A DNA stretch of 64,000 nt from Schistocerca nitens (Eukaryota > Arthropoda > Insecta > Orthoptera > Acrididae). The translations under genes and the position numbers were made by a program. This document shows, piece by piece, positions 1 through 11,840 of this stretch. The stretch's first letter is position 1. Every line of letters starts with the position of its first letter. The stretch lies in the NCBI RefSeq assembly GCF_023898315.1, contig NC_064622.1, positions 176,038,178 through 176,102,177 of the forward strand. The letters are read 5' to 3'. Below the pieces are notes generated by a model. That model did no database searches, was not told the DNA's origin, and saw nothing but the letters and a program-made list of their open reading frames with translations.

Positions 1-608
1 TGTGTTTTGCGACCGCACCGCAAAACCGTGCGATTAGTAGACGAAAGGATGTACCTCTCCAATGGGAACCGAAAACATTTGACCGCAAGGTCATAGATCA
101 ACCGATTCCTCCAGAGGAAAACACATCTGATATATTCTATACGACACTGGTGACGGCATGTGCGTCACATGACAGGAATATGTTGTCGACCCACCTAACT
201 TGTACACTTAGCGAATGGGTAAAAAGATTCTTCTACCTTGCCCGATTTAGGTTTTCTTGTGGATCTGATAATCACCCCTAAAAAAGTGATGAAAACGTAA
301 GAGTTTGTCACATAAACTGAAAATAAAAAATTAAAATTTTCAGTCGAGGGAAGATTTGAACCTAGGATCTCTCGTTCCGCAGATGGTCTCGCTAACCACG
401 GGACCACGGCGCTCCTTCAGTCCCGTTGTGCTTGTTGTTGCTTATCTTCGCATGGACTACTCAGTTTGCATATTTTCTAATTTTTTTCATAGTTCCACAC
501 AACGTCTTCCTGTTTTCTCAATTGATCTGTGTTCAGTTTTTCAAGGCCTATCCACTGTGTCAACTTATAACTAAATCTGAGGGGGGTGCGATGGGGAGGT
601 TCCCTTGT
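1..608 (-). repeat. Composite tRNA-containing SINE-like element, runs to window edge
   Basis: Read on the minus strand, a tRNA-like module lies inside the element at about 349-414, with a B-box-like GGTTCAAATC (353-362) and an A-box-like region near 389-405. About 190 bp precede it (from 608 down) and about 350 bp follow it. The outer end at 4-26 forms a perfect 8-bp hairpin (GTTTTGCG / CGCAAAAC, 7-nt loop). I recall this whole unit as a dispersed repeat in locust DNA, which sets the outer limits; the tRNA-like core is visible directly. An internal rather than leading tRNA module is unusual for a SINE. It may be a SINE joined to another repeat. No coding potential. Confidence 0.6.
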
Positions 609-635
609 GAGACTAATGATAATTAAAAAGAAAAA

Positions 636-823
636 ATGGCTCTGAGCACTATGGGACATAACGTCTGAGGTCATCAGTCCCATAGAACGTAGAACTACAT
701 AAACCTAACTAACCTAAGGACATCACACACATCCATGCCCGAGGCAGGATTCGAACCTGCGACCGTAGGGGTCGCGCAGTACCAGACTGAAGCGCCTGCA
801 ACCGCTCGGTCACCCCGGCCGGC
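636..823 (-). repeat. SINE-A (Leu/Ser-tRNA-like head), full length
   Basis: In minus-strand order it has a GGCCGGC start, an A box (GGCCGAGCGG type), a long-variable-arm tRNA-like head, a B box (GGTTCGAATCC), then the body containing TTAGGTTAGTTAGGTTTA and the tail GAGCCATTT. The head resembles a class II tRNA (Leu or Ser). A-rich sequence lies on both sides, so target duplications cannot be read with confidence. It is one of 14 copies with this head in the window. Confidence 0.9.
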
Positions 824-2216
824 TAAAAAAAAAAAAAGACATTTAAGGAGGCAAATACCAAAACAAAATGGGAATGGTTCTCAGCTTGCTACGTTACAGC
901 CCACCTAAGAATATTTTCATAATTTCCTTCTCCTTTCTTAATACACGTCCATTCGAGTTTCTTTTACTTATTTTAATTACATTCCTTTTCTCTTGTCCAC
1001 TGTCTGCTTGTCTACCATCTACAATTACGTCAGTGTCGAAGTAAAACTGTCGGGTTGTCCACTTCGTAGCGTCATTGAGAAGTAGTGTAATCGCTGCTTG
1101 AGAATTTCAGCTTACTAAAGCGCTCCTATCGAAGTAGCTCCAGGCCCACGCCCACATGCTGCCATCTGGGAAGCCTCGACCGACGACTTGCGGCCTTCCA
1201 GAAGAATTGCGGCGTACTGTTCAGGGGGTCGGAAGAGAATGTCGGCAGCCGCAAGTGCGGGCGAACGTACATTTCTGCGCGGTCGACAAAAATGCGTTCG
1301 CGCCCTCATTTCCTAAACCGCAGGCACGCCGTGGAATGGACTAGAGAGTTGTTTCCCGCAAAAACACAAAGAGCAGGCGGGAGGCAAAATGCTGCGAGCT
1401 GTGTTAAAAGAAACGCAGGCGAAAAAGTACAGGGGAAGCATGTGCGCGATTTCTGGCACGTTTCTGAAGTTCTCCGAAGAACGTTGTGAAATGTCCTGAT
1501 GGCTTGTCATCAAGTGTTTTTGTATCGCCTTCGACTGTGGTTTCCGCGTATCGTCGCTATCGTGTGAAGCGGACCCTGGAATTTCGAACTAGATTACCGC
1601 AAATCTAGATTTTGGCCAGATTGTCTCTGTTTCGCTGTTGAAAACCGATTCTCGATTAAGAGTTGTCGGATTCCTCAAAATTCGGATCGTACTAAAACAG
1701 ATAATATTTCATATAATGCAGCCTGGACATCATTCGAGCTTTTGAACTAAGAGGCAGTGTTGTTAGAGTAACTGAAATTAAAATTCAGCTTATAGTTCGT
1801 AGAGAATCAATTTGGCAAAATTGCACTAAACAGTCATCACGTCGAAATCTGTCACCTTCGGTAGAGTGTCAAAAGTCCATCAAAATAACCGGTTGTTGGT
1901 ACTGTGTATTTTACAGACCGTGAACCGTGTTTACTAACAGATTCGTCGTCATCCAGCAAATCTAATGCGGTAGCAGTTTCTAGAAATAAGGAAAGTTATT
2001 TTTTTTAAATAAAACAAGATTAATACTGAACTATGAAAGGTTGGCTTACGGCCTAACCAAGTTAAGATAATTTTAATGCCCACTGCGCTAGTCCTCTTCA
2101 TATTTCGGTGTCCCTGAGGTGAAAGTTATATTCAAATGGCCACATTAAAAGCTGAATTAATGGTGAAGATGATCTAGGCATTTACGTGCTCGCGCGGTTT
2201 CGTCGTTTTCTCCACG
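824..2216. other. No gene recognised; CpG-rich block at 1100-1350
   Basis: AT-rich non-repetitive-looking DNA apart from 1100-1350, which is GC- and CpG-rich with short overlapping open frames on both strands. None of those frames resembles a known protein and there are no convincing splice signals. It could be single-copy sequence or an old promoter-like island. Confidence 0.4.
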
Positions 2217-2290
2217 AAGGGGATTGGGGAGGGTGGGGTGGGGGTGGGGGGGGGGGAGGATGTGGGCAGAGGGAAAGGACGTGGCAGAAA
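2217..2290 (+). repeat. G-rich low-complexity tract
   Basis: At least five runs of four or more G separated by one or two bases on the plus strand, ending in an 11-12 G run. This fits the G-quadruplex motif. No gene context was found. Confidence 0.8.
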
Positions 2291-2716
2291 AGGGGAGGCA
2301 GGTTTCACCAAGGATATTAATAAATGAACAGGAATATCAATAAAGTAGTATGCAGTTCTTTGCTTCAATTCAGATTAGTTTGTATTGTCTCATGGTGTCG
2401 TTTTCTTTGCAGAAGTAATTGGTCTACTGTTAACGTTATGCATTTTGCTGCCACAAATACCTGTTTCGGAGAAGTAACGAATTTTGATGTACTCCAAGAG
2501 TGACTGATCGCGGATTTTAATTCAGTTTATATGAATCCACTGACACATTATCTCATTTTCAAATAATGCTACTGAAAGTAGTAACGTACGAGTGGGCCTT
2601 CGGCTCCGAAAGCCCATTTCGAAGATGTTTCGTTGAATGGTTCACACGCTGACACTCGTTGATGGGCGAGCAATGAAATCTGCAGCAATTTGCGGAAGGG
2701 GGTGCACTTCTGTCAC

Positions 2717-2966
2717 CGAGCGAGGTGGCGCAGTGGTTAGCACACTGGACTCGCATTCGGGAGGACGACTGTTCAATCCCGTCTCCGGCCATCCTGATTT
2801 AGGTTTTCCGTGATTTCCCTAAATCGCTTCAGGCAAATGCCGGGATGGTTCCTTTGAAAGGGCACGGCCGATTTCCTTCCCCATCCTTCCCTCACCCGAG
2901 CTTGCGCTCCGTCTCTAATGACCTCGTTGTCGACGGGACGTTAAACACTAATCTCCTCCTCCTCCT
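2717..2966 (+). repeat. SINE-B (Ala-tRNA-like head) with perfect 13-bp target duplication
   Basis: The head has an A-box-like GTGGCGCAGTGGTTAGC, a B-box-like GTTCAATCCC and an anticodon-loop region CTCGCAT, suggesting a tRNA-Ala origin. The body includes GATTTAGGTTTTCCG and GGAAGGATGGGG-type sequence and ends in a TCC repeat. The 13-bp direct repeat GCACTTCTGTCAC flanks it exactly (2704-2716 and 2967-2979), which fixes both ends. Open frames crossing this element are incidental. Confidence 0.92.
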
Positions 2967-2979
2967 GCACTTCTGTCAC

Positions 2980-4157
2980 GTTGAACGATTCTCTTCAGTC
3001 TCCGTTGGTCCCTTTCTTGCAGGATCTTTTTCCGGGCGCAGCGACGTCGGAGATTTGATGCTTTACCGGATTCCTGACATTCACGGTACGCTCGTGAAAT
3101 GTCGCACGGGAAAACCCCACTTCATCGCTACCTCCGAGATGTTGTGTGCCATCTCTGGTGCGCTGACTATAACACCACGTTCATACTCACTTAAATCTTG
3201 ATAACCTGCCATTGCAGCAGCAGTAACACATGTAACAACTGCGTCAGACATTTGTCTTATACAGGAGTTGCCAACCGCAGCTCCGTATTTTGCCTGTTCA
3301 CATATCTCTGTATTTGAATGCGCATGCCTATACCAGTTTCTTGGGAGCTTCAGTATGGATTAAACACACTGAAAGTTGGGTAAGCACTATATTCTTTAAT
3401 TTGAATCGCATCACGTAATACACATCAAGCAACAAAAGCACTTTATCAAATATGATAAAAATCAAAAATCAAATAGTAAATAGCTTTTTTAAAAACTAAA
3501 TATTTTCCCTAATTCGTTTAATATTGTTCACTTGAATAAGTATTTCGTACTACATACTTTCTAAAGCAGCCTCTTTTCTTCCTCAAGGTTCAGGCTACCT
3601 CCATACCCAATTTCATCGAAATCGATTAGTTTTGAAAACGTAAAAAACAGAGTTATTTTCGCATTTATTATATTCGTATGTATAAAACAGCTGACATATA
3701 TTTTTCTTCCATAATCCGATTTCGATGACATTAAGGCTATATGGTTCTCTGAGCTATACGTAGGTGGTTGCGAAATTCTTATGAAAATTCGTCAAGTAGT
3801 TTTGAAGATTAGCTTGTGTAAGCAAACAGATCGAGAGTACAGTTCCACATATTTATTATTAGTATAGATTTAAAAGCCATTAAAGTCACGTCACACCAGT
3901 TAACGATCTGCACACTGTTTTTTAATTGCTAAAGTGTTATTTTGTGCATGATTAATAATGTATTTTGTATGAATGCATGTATTCTATTGGTATATAAAAT
4001 TGTTACTATGTAAATTCAGTTCTGGAGGATGCTAAGATATTGAACATATCTGCATCAACCGTCCAGTTAATGTGTGAACAAAATTGTTATTTTTACTCTA
4101 CTTTCGATTTCAAAATGGTGTACACGAATGTAAGGTACTCCCGCTATAAAATTTTCG
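2980..4157. other. No gene; possible LINE-tail-like relic at 3560-3868
   Basis: 3560-3868 contains a 'TTTCATCGAAATC...GTTATTTTCGCATTTATTATATTCGTATG...' block and ends in TATTATTAGTATAGAT. These resemble the 3' tails of insect non-LTR or related dispersed repeats. The match is from memory and weak. The rest is AT-rich with nothing recognisable. Confidence 0.35.
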
Positions 4158-4170
4158 TTGTAACGTGGCG

Positions 4171-4321
4171 CTTCAGTCTGGAACGGTCGCAGGTTCGAAT
4201 CCTGCCTCGGGCATGGATGTGTGTGACGTCCTTAGGTTAGTTAGGTTTACGTTTTTCTAAGTCTAGGGGACTGATGACCTGAGATGTTAAGTCCCATAGT
4301 GCTTAGAGCCATTTGAACCAT
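4171..4321 (+). repeat. SINE-A, 5'-truncated, with 13-bp target duplication
   Basis: Starts within the head after the A box (CTTCAGTCTGGAAC) and continues through the B box, the body and the tail GAGCCATTTGAACCA. The 13-bp repeat TTGTAACGTGGCG flanks it at 4158-4170 and 4322-4334. Truncation of the 5' end with intact duplications is what incomplete reverse transcription produces. Confidence 0.9.
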
Positions 4322-4334
4322 TTGTAACGTGGCG

Positions 4335-5756
4335 TCGGAGTTTCGATATGCTCAGGGTCATTACTCTTAATTGAAAAAGATATTTAACTGGTAAAGTCTG
4401 TTTGCAATAAACGTTCGTACTTCAAAATTCTTGATTTATATCAAGAGTGACTGTTCTTGCTACATGCCACATTTTGCTAAACAGTAAATTTCAGAAAGAG
4501 TATAGCGTTCCTTATGCTACCCATGAAAAAATACTTATGCATCATACACGAGACTACAAAGACATATAAGGGAAAAATCAATGTATACCTATATAATTGT
4601 GTATTTACTGACATGCTATGTAAATTTCTTTCCCGATTTGTATGTGAAATGCTTCATGTTATTAAGTCAAAGTAATGTTTTATGGCTAGAGACTCTTGCT
4701 ACAAGGTCACGCTCCCGGAAGCGAAAAGAACTCCGAGGAGGGTTTTTTTTTAACAGGAGAAGGATTGTCTTCAGTTTTTCTTGCTATACTTTTGCACTTT
4801 TTCTTGACCTGCTCTTATGCCGTTAACATGTGCGTTTCATTGTGCTGAGAATGGCCTTAAACGGAATATATTTTAGTACGTACGTTTTCCTTTCTCGTCA
4901 CGGTTTTATGGTTATAACATAGTTCTTGGTATTCATAATCCCTTCCTAACGTGACTTACTGAGAAAACTTATATTGGAAATATCCCAGCCGTTGAATAAA
5001 AGAGAGAGAGATTAATTATTCAACAGCTGCTAATAAGAGATGCTCCAAGGGGAGGAACATGTACGTTTGCTGAAAGCCGTTCAGTACGAATTCGTGAGAA
5101 AGTGTCCTGATGCTTTCAGTTTCAAAGATGAATCTATAATGCACTAAGCAAAACGTTTAGGACTAAACGATGATTTGTAGCTGTGAACATGTTGAAAACT
5201 GTGAAACTCACAGGCAAACACGGATGTACAGCACTTTCTAGTTGTTCCAGATGCTCTAACAAGGAGTCGTTTCCAAACACTTCTTTGTGACTGGCTTTGT
5301 TTTCTCACTGGAGGAAATGAAGGGCGAAGCGCTCAGATAAAAATGCGCTGGATCGAGGAGCGAACTGCCAGCAGAAAAATGTCGGAGACGAGGTGAAAGC
5401 TTTGTTCGTGGCTTCAAAGACGAGTATTTCTGCCAGAGGGTCACTCGCTGCACAATCGCAGCTGTATCGCTGCGTAAAGCGGACGCTGCTAACGGTACGG
5501 GTTACAGTACATGAATACGTATCCTTGTGTTCCTGCATACATTGCCGTTGGAAGCATTTCATTTTCTTTGTTGGCTAGATGCCCATATAGGTTGGTGGGG
5601 GACCTTGGATAAGTAGGACGTCGACGCTTATTCAAGCTTGTGGCTGTTACGTACGCTGCCATTGTGAAATTCGCAACATAGTGAAAGAGCAGTCGGGAAT
5701 ACATGAAATATGGCCCTCATACTATCACCGTACCATCACACCAGTGATATTAAACA
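4335..5756. other. No gene recognised
   Basis: AT-rich sequence with short overlapping frames around 5250-5700 on both strands that match nothing I know. No repeat family recognised. Confidence 0.35.
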
Positions 5757-5757
5757 G

Positions 5758-5797
<40 letters not shown>

Positions 5798-5917
5798 CCG
5801 TATGTATGTGTGTGTGTGCCCGTATGTGTGTGTGTGTGTGCCCGTATGTGTGTGTGTGTGTGTGTGTGTGTTTGTGTGCATGAGAGAGAGAGAGAGAGAG
5901 AGAGAGTGAGAGAGACA
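5757..5917 (+). repeat. Compound microsatellite (TG)n with CCCGTATG interruptions, then (GA)n
   Basis: A TG run of about 38 bp, then three CCCGTATG(TG)n blocks of similar length, then a GA run from about 5881. The regular CCCGTATG spacing suggests a higher-order unit that expanded by slippage or unequal exchange. Long open frames on both strands here are products of the simple repeat. Confidence 0.95.
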
Positions 5918-6843
5918 GGAAAACTGGGTGCTGCCAAGTAAACGTCTGCATTGGCGTATTTTGACGTGCCCGTCGTCTGCGAACAGCCCAGAACCGTAGA
6001 ACTGGAATTGGAAAGAGCTGGTTGGTGGTGCGGTTGCAGCAGAGCAAGCGTTTCATGGGACTGTGTGCCTATTCGTCAGCAGGGATACGTTGCGCAGGCG
6101 CCAAAGTTCATTTCATTGGAAATGCGTAAATTTTATCCTCATGTAGGCCTACGTATTTTGTTTGCCGTTTTTGTCATCATCTCATTCGTGTGAAACGTGA
6201 AGATGTAATCATAAATTATGCTAATAAAATGTAATTAAAAGAAGGAACTTGGAGAGTCTGAGCTAGATGCTCTTACACCCCTCACCATACATGTAATAGG
6301 GAACCGGTTTGAGGGAGGAATGGTGTCCTCGGGGAAAAAATCAGCCTCGCCAAACAAGAAATAAAAAAAAAGTTTTAGCGTCCCCCATCCCCAAAAATTT
6401 TATACCCCCACAGAAAAACTTTTTCAGTTATTACGTGTATGGTCTTCAGCCATATGGTGATATAGATTCTTATATGACTGGCCAATGTTCTGGATTTCGG
6501 GCATAGATTTAGGGACTTCAACCCATAAATTACAAGATGCAGATGTGCCAACACCTTGCAGCTAAGGCAGCTCACTGCGCTGGGTTAACTTGTAAAAAAG
6601 CGCTAAAATGTTAAGACGTTTCGATTTAAATGTCTTTGAAGCTGCCAGATAAGTCGATAGGCTGGTTTCCTTCTTTTCTATCCTTAACTCTGCCCAGGAC
6701 ATTTTCGCCGTTCTTTGTGCTATGACAGAAGCATTTTCCATTCTGGTTCCCAGCTTTTACTCTACCATGGTTTTGACATTACACCCCCATAGCTTGACTA
6801 CGGATGCAGATTTTTGTTGACTAGCGTGACGACTGGTACGGTA
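5918..6843. other. No gene recognised
   Basis: AT-rich sequence without a convincing gene, RNA or repeat family. Short frames only. Confidence 0.35.
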
Positions 6844-7735
6844 CAGATTTTTTTATTGTCTTTCGAACCATATCGTGGCAACGGATAAAGCTCTCACAAA
6901 ACAAGAGGACGACCATAATTACATGTATTTATCTACTTTCTTACAAAATTTGAACCGATTTGCACAAGATTGAAACATAGAAGCGTTGCGTGTAAGAAAA
7001 CTAAAAAAAAAAACTGTAAATTCAGAATGAAGCTAGATTTTTGAAATTGAGTTTTCAATTTTATCGTAAAGAATGCATTTTTCATTTGATTCACTTTAAA
7101 CCATTTCCGCGCATTCTATTCACGTAAGAATGAATTTTATATGGCACATGTAGCTCTACTTTAAATCAACATATCTCGACAACGGATAAAGATTATTGCA
7201 ATAAAAATTTTAGTTTTCATTCTATACATTCATCTACCTCCGTGCAAAGTTTGAACCGATTCGGACAAATTTAGGGTAAAGAAGTGGTGCGTTTCAAAAC
7301 ATTACAGAAAAACGTGTTTCTTCCACAGAGAATCCAAACGAAGCAAGATTTTTTCAAAATGATAAAAATTATCTTACACCAAGTCCGATACATCGAAGGA
7401 CCAAATTTGAACCATCAGTCCCGCTCCAGTCTGGACTTACTTAAGGGTGACTCTTTAACCCAACCGATGGTGACGTAAAATCCGAACAGTGCACCTGCAA
7501 AAGGTTCCATTAGCTGAGCATTAATGTCAGCCCAGTTAAATTCTTTTGCAAAAGAAATTAATCGGCATTTATCGCTTCTCATCGTTTGCCTGTGTGCCAG
7601 CTCCGGTTCATCGTTCAAACCTTGCTTAATATAACGTAACATAGCTACAGCAAGACACATGTTTGAATGGCCATACAAATGTCTGCTGGTCCGGAATAAA
7701 CAAAAAACTGATTTATCCCTTGTTCCTAGCTCAAA
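6844..7735 (-). repeat. Unclassified dispersed repeat, copy 1 (interrupted by Tc1-B1)
   Basis: Read on the minus strand this is clearly homologous to 38458-39345 (plus strand). Shared landmarks include TTTGAGCTAGGA, TGGGCTGA.ATTAATGCT, GCACTGTTCGGATTTTACGT, CTTTATCCGTTGTCGAGATA, GAATGCGCGGAAA and GGTTCGAAAGACAATAAAAA. Homology runs up to the Tc1-B1 insertion site at 7735 and resumes at 9118-9180. Both copies have a frame containing FNWA-INA-LM and ending ...ALFGFYV, preceded by LND-P, but neither has a long intact gene. Family unknown; it may be the non-coding end of a larger element. Confidence 0.75.
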
Positions 7736-7737
7736 TA

Positions 7738-9115
7738 CACTACTGGCTATTAAAATTGGAACACCACGAAGATGACGTGCTACAGACGCGAAATTTAACC
7801 GACAGCAAGAAGATGCTGTGATATGCAAATGATCAGCTTTTCAGAGCATTCACAAAAGGTTAGCGCGGGTGGCGACGTCTACAACGTGCTGACATGAGGA
7901 AAGTTTCCAACCGATTTCTCGTACACAAACAGCTTTTGACCGGCGTTGCCTGGTGAAACGTTGTTGTGATGCCTCGTGTAAGGAGGAGAAACGCGTACCA
8001 TAACGATTTCGACTTTGATAAAGGTCGGATTGTAGCCTATCGCGATTGCGTTTTATCGTATCGCGACACTGCTGCTCGCGCTGGTCGAGATCCAATGACT
8101 GTTAGCAGAATATGGAACCGGTGGGTTCAGGAGGGTAATACGGAACGCCGTGCTGGATCCCAACGGCCTCGTATCGCTAGCAGTCGAGATGACAGGCATC
8201 TTATCCGCATGGCTGTAACGGATCGTGCAGCCACGTCGCGATCCCTGAGTCAACAGATGGGGACGTTTGCAAGACAACAACCATCTGCACGAACAGTTCG
8301 ACAACGTTTGCAGCAACATAGACTATCAGCTCGGTGACCATGGCTGCCGTTATCCTTGACGCTGCATCACAGACAGGAGCGCCTGCTATGGTGTTCTCAA
8401 CGGCAACCCTGGGTTCACGAATGGAAAAACGTCATTTTTTCGGATGAATCCAGGTTCTGTTTGCAGCATCATGATGGTCGCATCCGCGTTTGGCGACATC
8501 GCGGTGAACGCACATTGGAAGCGTGTATTCGTGATGGTATGGGATGCCATTGGTTACACGTCTCGGTCACCTCTTGATCGCATTGACGGCACTTTGAACA
8601 GTGGACGTTACATTTCAGATGTGTTACGACCCGTGGCTCTACCCTTCATTCGATCCCTGCGAAACTCTACAATTCAGCAGGATAATGCACAACCGCATGT
8701 TGCAGGTCCTGTACAGGCTTCTCTGGATACAGAAAATGTTCGACTGCTGCCCTGACCAGCACATTCTCCAGATCTCTCACCAATTGAAAACGTCTGGTCT
8801 ATGGTGGCCGAGCAACTGGCTCGTCTCAATACGCCAGTCACTACTCTTGATGAACAGTGGTATCGTGTTGAAGCTGCATGGGCAGCTGTACCTGTACACG
8901 CCATCAAAACTCTATTTGACTCAATGCCCAGGCGTATCAAGGCCGTTATTAGGGCCAGAGGTGGTTGTTCTGGGTACTGATTTCTCAGGATGTGTGCACC
9001 CAAATTGCGTGAAAATGTAATCACATGTCAGTTCTAGTATAATATATTTGTCCAATGAATATCCGTTTATCATCTACATTTCTTCTTGGTGTAGCAATTT
9101 TAATGGCCAGTAGTG
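7738..9115 (+). mobile_element. Tc1-like transposon Tc1-B1, full length but decayed
   Basis: Terminal inverted repeats CACTACTGGC.ATTAAAATTG at both ends, directly flanked by TA at 7736-7737 and 9116-9117, the TA duplication expected of Tc1/mariner insertions. The size (1378 bp) fits the superfamily. It lies in the unclassified repeat, whose sequence continues at 9118. Two other copies are at 46819-48228 and 58962-60342. Confidence 0.95.
7969..8980 (+). pseudogene. Tc1-B transposase pseudogene (copy B1)
   Basis: Cut-and-paste transposase of the IS630/Tc1/mariner superfamily. It starts MPRVRRRNAY, with paired helix-turn-helix DNA-binding regions in the first ~110 codons. The catalytic region includes VIFSDESRF (first Asp) and the region normally reading QQDNARPH, which is frameshifted. 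The first frame stops at 8335-8337 (CGA-type codon now TGA). Frameshifts after 8530 scatter the remainder over other frames up to the ...GCSGY-type end at 8978-8980. No functional enzyme is possible from this copy. Confidence 0.9.
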
Positions 9116-9117
9116 TA

Positions 9118-9181
9118 GAAGCACCACGCCCCCCCTCCTCCCCCTCCCCCCCCAAAAAAAGACTACGATTCTGCGCGCGGT
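9118..9181 (-). repeat. Continuation of unclassified repeat copy 1 beyond Tc1-B1
   Basis: On the minus strand AGACCGCGCGCAGAATCG and GGTG.. sequence matches 38460-38513 of copy 2. This supports Tc1-B1 as an insertion into this repeat. A C-rich run at 9128-9155 has expanded here. Confidence 0.55.
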
Positions 9182-10348
9182 CTGATCAACTAGAACATTA
9201 TGACTACCGACCTTTTATCACTACAAGCCAGATCAGCGATAGAAGGGTCATCTGGTGAGGAATGACTGCTAGTCAGACACACGCATAACGCATGTAGTAT
9301 CAGAGAGCGTGCTGTGCGTGCGTAGAGTGGGGAAGGCGCGCTATCAGATGGATAGACCGAGGGTTAGATGTGATGGCCCGGAGGCTCGGCAAGAGCTTTT
9401 CGGAAACTGCACAATTTGTCGGGTATTCGAAGATTGCTGTGATGAGTGGAAGCAACATGTGGCGAAAGCAAGGTGAAACAACGTCCAGAAGCCGCGTTGT
9501 TGGACGGCCACCCCTGATTGCAGATGTCGGACGTCGCAGGATGGGCAGACTGGCAAAACAGGACAGGCGGCGAGGTGTGGCGGAACTAACATCAGGCCTC
9601 AGAGTTTAAGTGTGTCTGAACACACAGTCCACCGAACACTCATAATGATGGGCCTCCGCAGCCGAGGACTCATGCGTGTGTCAATGTTAACACCACGACA
9701 TCGGCAAATGCGACTGAAATGGGCACGTGACATCGGCACTGGACGTTGGCCCAGTGACAGAGCGTTGCATCATGGTCCTTTCTTCGTTATGCTGACGGGG
9801 GGGGGGGGGGGGGGGCGAATCCTTTGACACTAGTATTGCGCGTCGGAGACAAGCTGGCGGCGGCCCCATTATGCTCTGGGAAACGTTCTCGTAGGGCATC
9901 CAGTGGGTCCATTGGAGCTCGAAAGCTCGTGCAAGGCATATCTTGACGGCCAAGGAGTATCGTACACTGTTTGCAAACCACATGCACCCGTTCATGACGA
10001 TCTGCAGTGGCCTTTTTCAGCAAGGCAATGCACCATGTCACAAGGCCAGGACTGTGACGGAGAGGTTCCAGAAACACAGTGGCGAGTTCCAGTTGTTGTG
10101 CTGGGCCCCCCAACTCGCCAGATATAAACACGATCGAACACATCTGGGATGTGACTGAACCATGGCGCCAGAGCTGATCGCTCACTCGCCGAAATTTATG
10201 GGAATCAGGTGACTTGTGCGTGCAGATGTGGTGCTCGCTCCGACCAGCTATCTACCACGGTCTGATTGCTTCCATGCCACGACACGTTGCCACTGGGCTC
10301 ATGCATGCCATAGGAGATAGGTGGTCGTAATGTTCTGTCTGAGTCAGT
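9182..10348 (+). mobile_element. Tc1-like transposon Tc1-C, degenerate
   Basis: Imperfect terminal repeats: CTGATCAACTAGAACATTAT at the left and the inverted form of CTGACTCAGACAGAACATTA at the right. Flanking TA dinucleotides are no longer visible. Transposase pieces: a helix-turn-helix part at 9370-9609 (MARRLGKSFSETAQFVGYS), 9612-9827, and a catalytic part at about 9900-10160, in different frames. A 19-G run (9797-9815) sits where the gene has lost sequence. A separate family from Tc1-B. Confidence 0.85.
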
Positions 10349-11838
10349 TCACCCGTAATAAGTACTAGATTATTTGAAATGAACACAATTTTTCATTGAT
10401 TTGTAAGTGTTTCAGATAGTAACGAAACTCCGTGGCTAGCCAGAAACCGATCGTGCCCCGAATGCGATGGACAGCAACACTGGAGGTGAATGTAGCCAAT
10501 ACTCCCCTTCATCGGCCATTAGTATCTTCTTCCGAAATTGGATCCCATTAAGTTTGAGCTCATAATATACTTTAGGATTCTACAACAGAGAGACGTAGGC
10601 GCATCCTCAGTTGTTTTCTCGAGATTGAGTGCACATAGTGCCAAGAAAAACTCTTACCGTTTCTGAGGATAAAATTCGACCTGTCAGGCAAGGAGGCTGA
10701 CTGTGTCAGTCGGCACAAGACAAACGCTTACAGTTTGCGGAAAGAGAGGTTAAGCACACGTTTTTGATAGAAGAGTACCGTTTCGAGCGTCGGGTACATT
10801 TAATGAATCCATACCGAAAGTCAGATTAAAAAACCGACATAAATATGATTAATTAAAGGCCATCGACTGTCTCCATTGTCTTTCGGTTTCTTATTAAATC
10901 TCGAGTATTTCAGTTAGGTTTTCAAAATTTAATTACAGCTCTCTAACAAGACCTACCAATGCCGTCTAAACTGAAGTTTACGAAAATCTGTTTCTTTCAT
11001 TGTTCAAGAAGCATTTCTTCAACTTTGTTTTATCTTTATGACACATTTATCTTCTCAACAAATTGTTACACGATTACATTAATACAATTATTTAAGTTTC
11101 ACCAGATGTAGTAAATGAAGGTTTAGCTCAGCCTGAAAATGTGTGAAGCTAGAGAATTGTGTGTTTCATATTAATTGTTTTTCAGTTATTCCTCTTTCTT
11201 AATGAATGAAACCAAATACTTCTGCAGAAATTTATCTACATAATCTACAGAATAACCCATAAGGTAATGTTTATTTCGTATGATTGCCAATCTTTATTAT
11301 CGATGAATGGTGTATTTGTCAGTTTTTTTCCGACGTGTTGAACACTTTTCACACAAAAGCCTTATGTCTTTCCAGGTTTTCCTACGCCTCTAGTTAAATC
11401 CCGCGTTACGTCTAGCAAATCCTGACAAATTACCCACATCACTCAAATTCGCTCATATTCTGTAATGTCGGTATATTCATGTTAACTCTCGCCAATATTG
11501 AAAATCCAATGGGTGTTAAAGTTGATAGGACGATAATATAAAGCGCGGTATGTCATTCAGTGTTTTCGTTTAAATACAGTATTTCGATGAAGTACAGGAA
11601 TTCTACGTATTGTCACACCGTCTCATTACGAGTAAAATTGAGTTTTAGAAATTCACGATATTAGCGTGTTGTCAGAGTATATAATTTCAGATGATAAAGG
11701 TGCGAGCGCTTCCAGTCGCATTTAAAATTGGAACTGAAATTTTTTTTTAAGTATCTGCGTAGGCTTTTAGTCTGTTTCCTATGCAGTGATGAACGGCCTT
11801 CGAAATTACGTGTCAGAATAAAGTAAACACGCCGTAAA
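10349..11838. other. No gene recognised
   Basis: AT-rich DNA; nothing identifiable on either strand. Confidence 0.35.
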
Positions 11839-11840
11839 TA

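Noticed and set aside
2845-3201. 118-codon open frame
   Set aside because: Its first half is SINE-B sequence ending at 2966, so it cannot be an ancestral gene.
5757-5880. Regularly spaced CCCGTATG units as a CRISPR-like array
   Set aside because: Spacers are simple TG repeats and the genome is eukaryotic; this is a compound microsatellite.
5681-6056. Overlapping open frames of 70-106 codons on both strands
   Set aside because: They are produced by the TG/GA microsatellite, which lacks stop codons in several frames.
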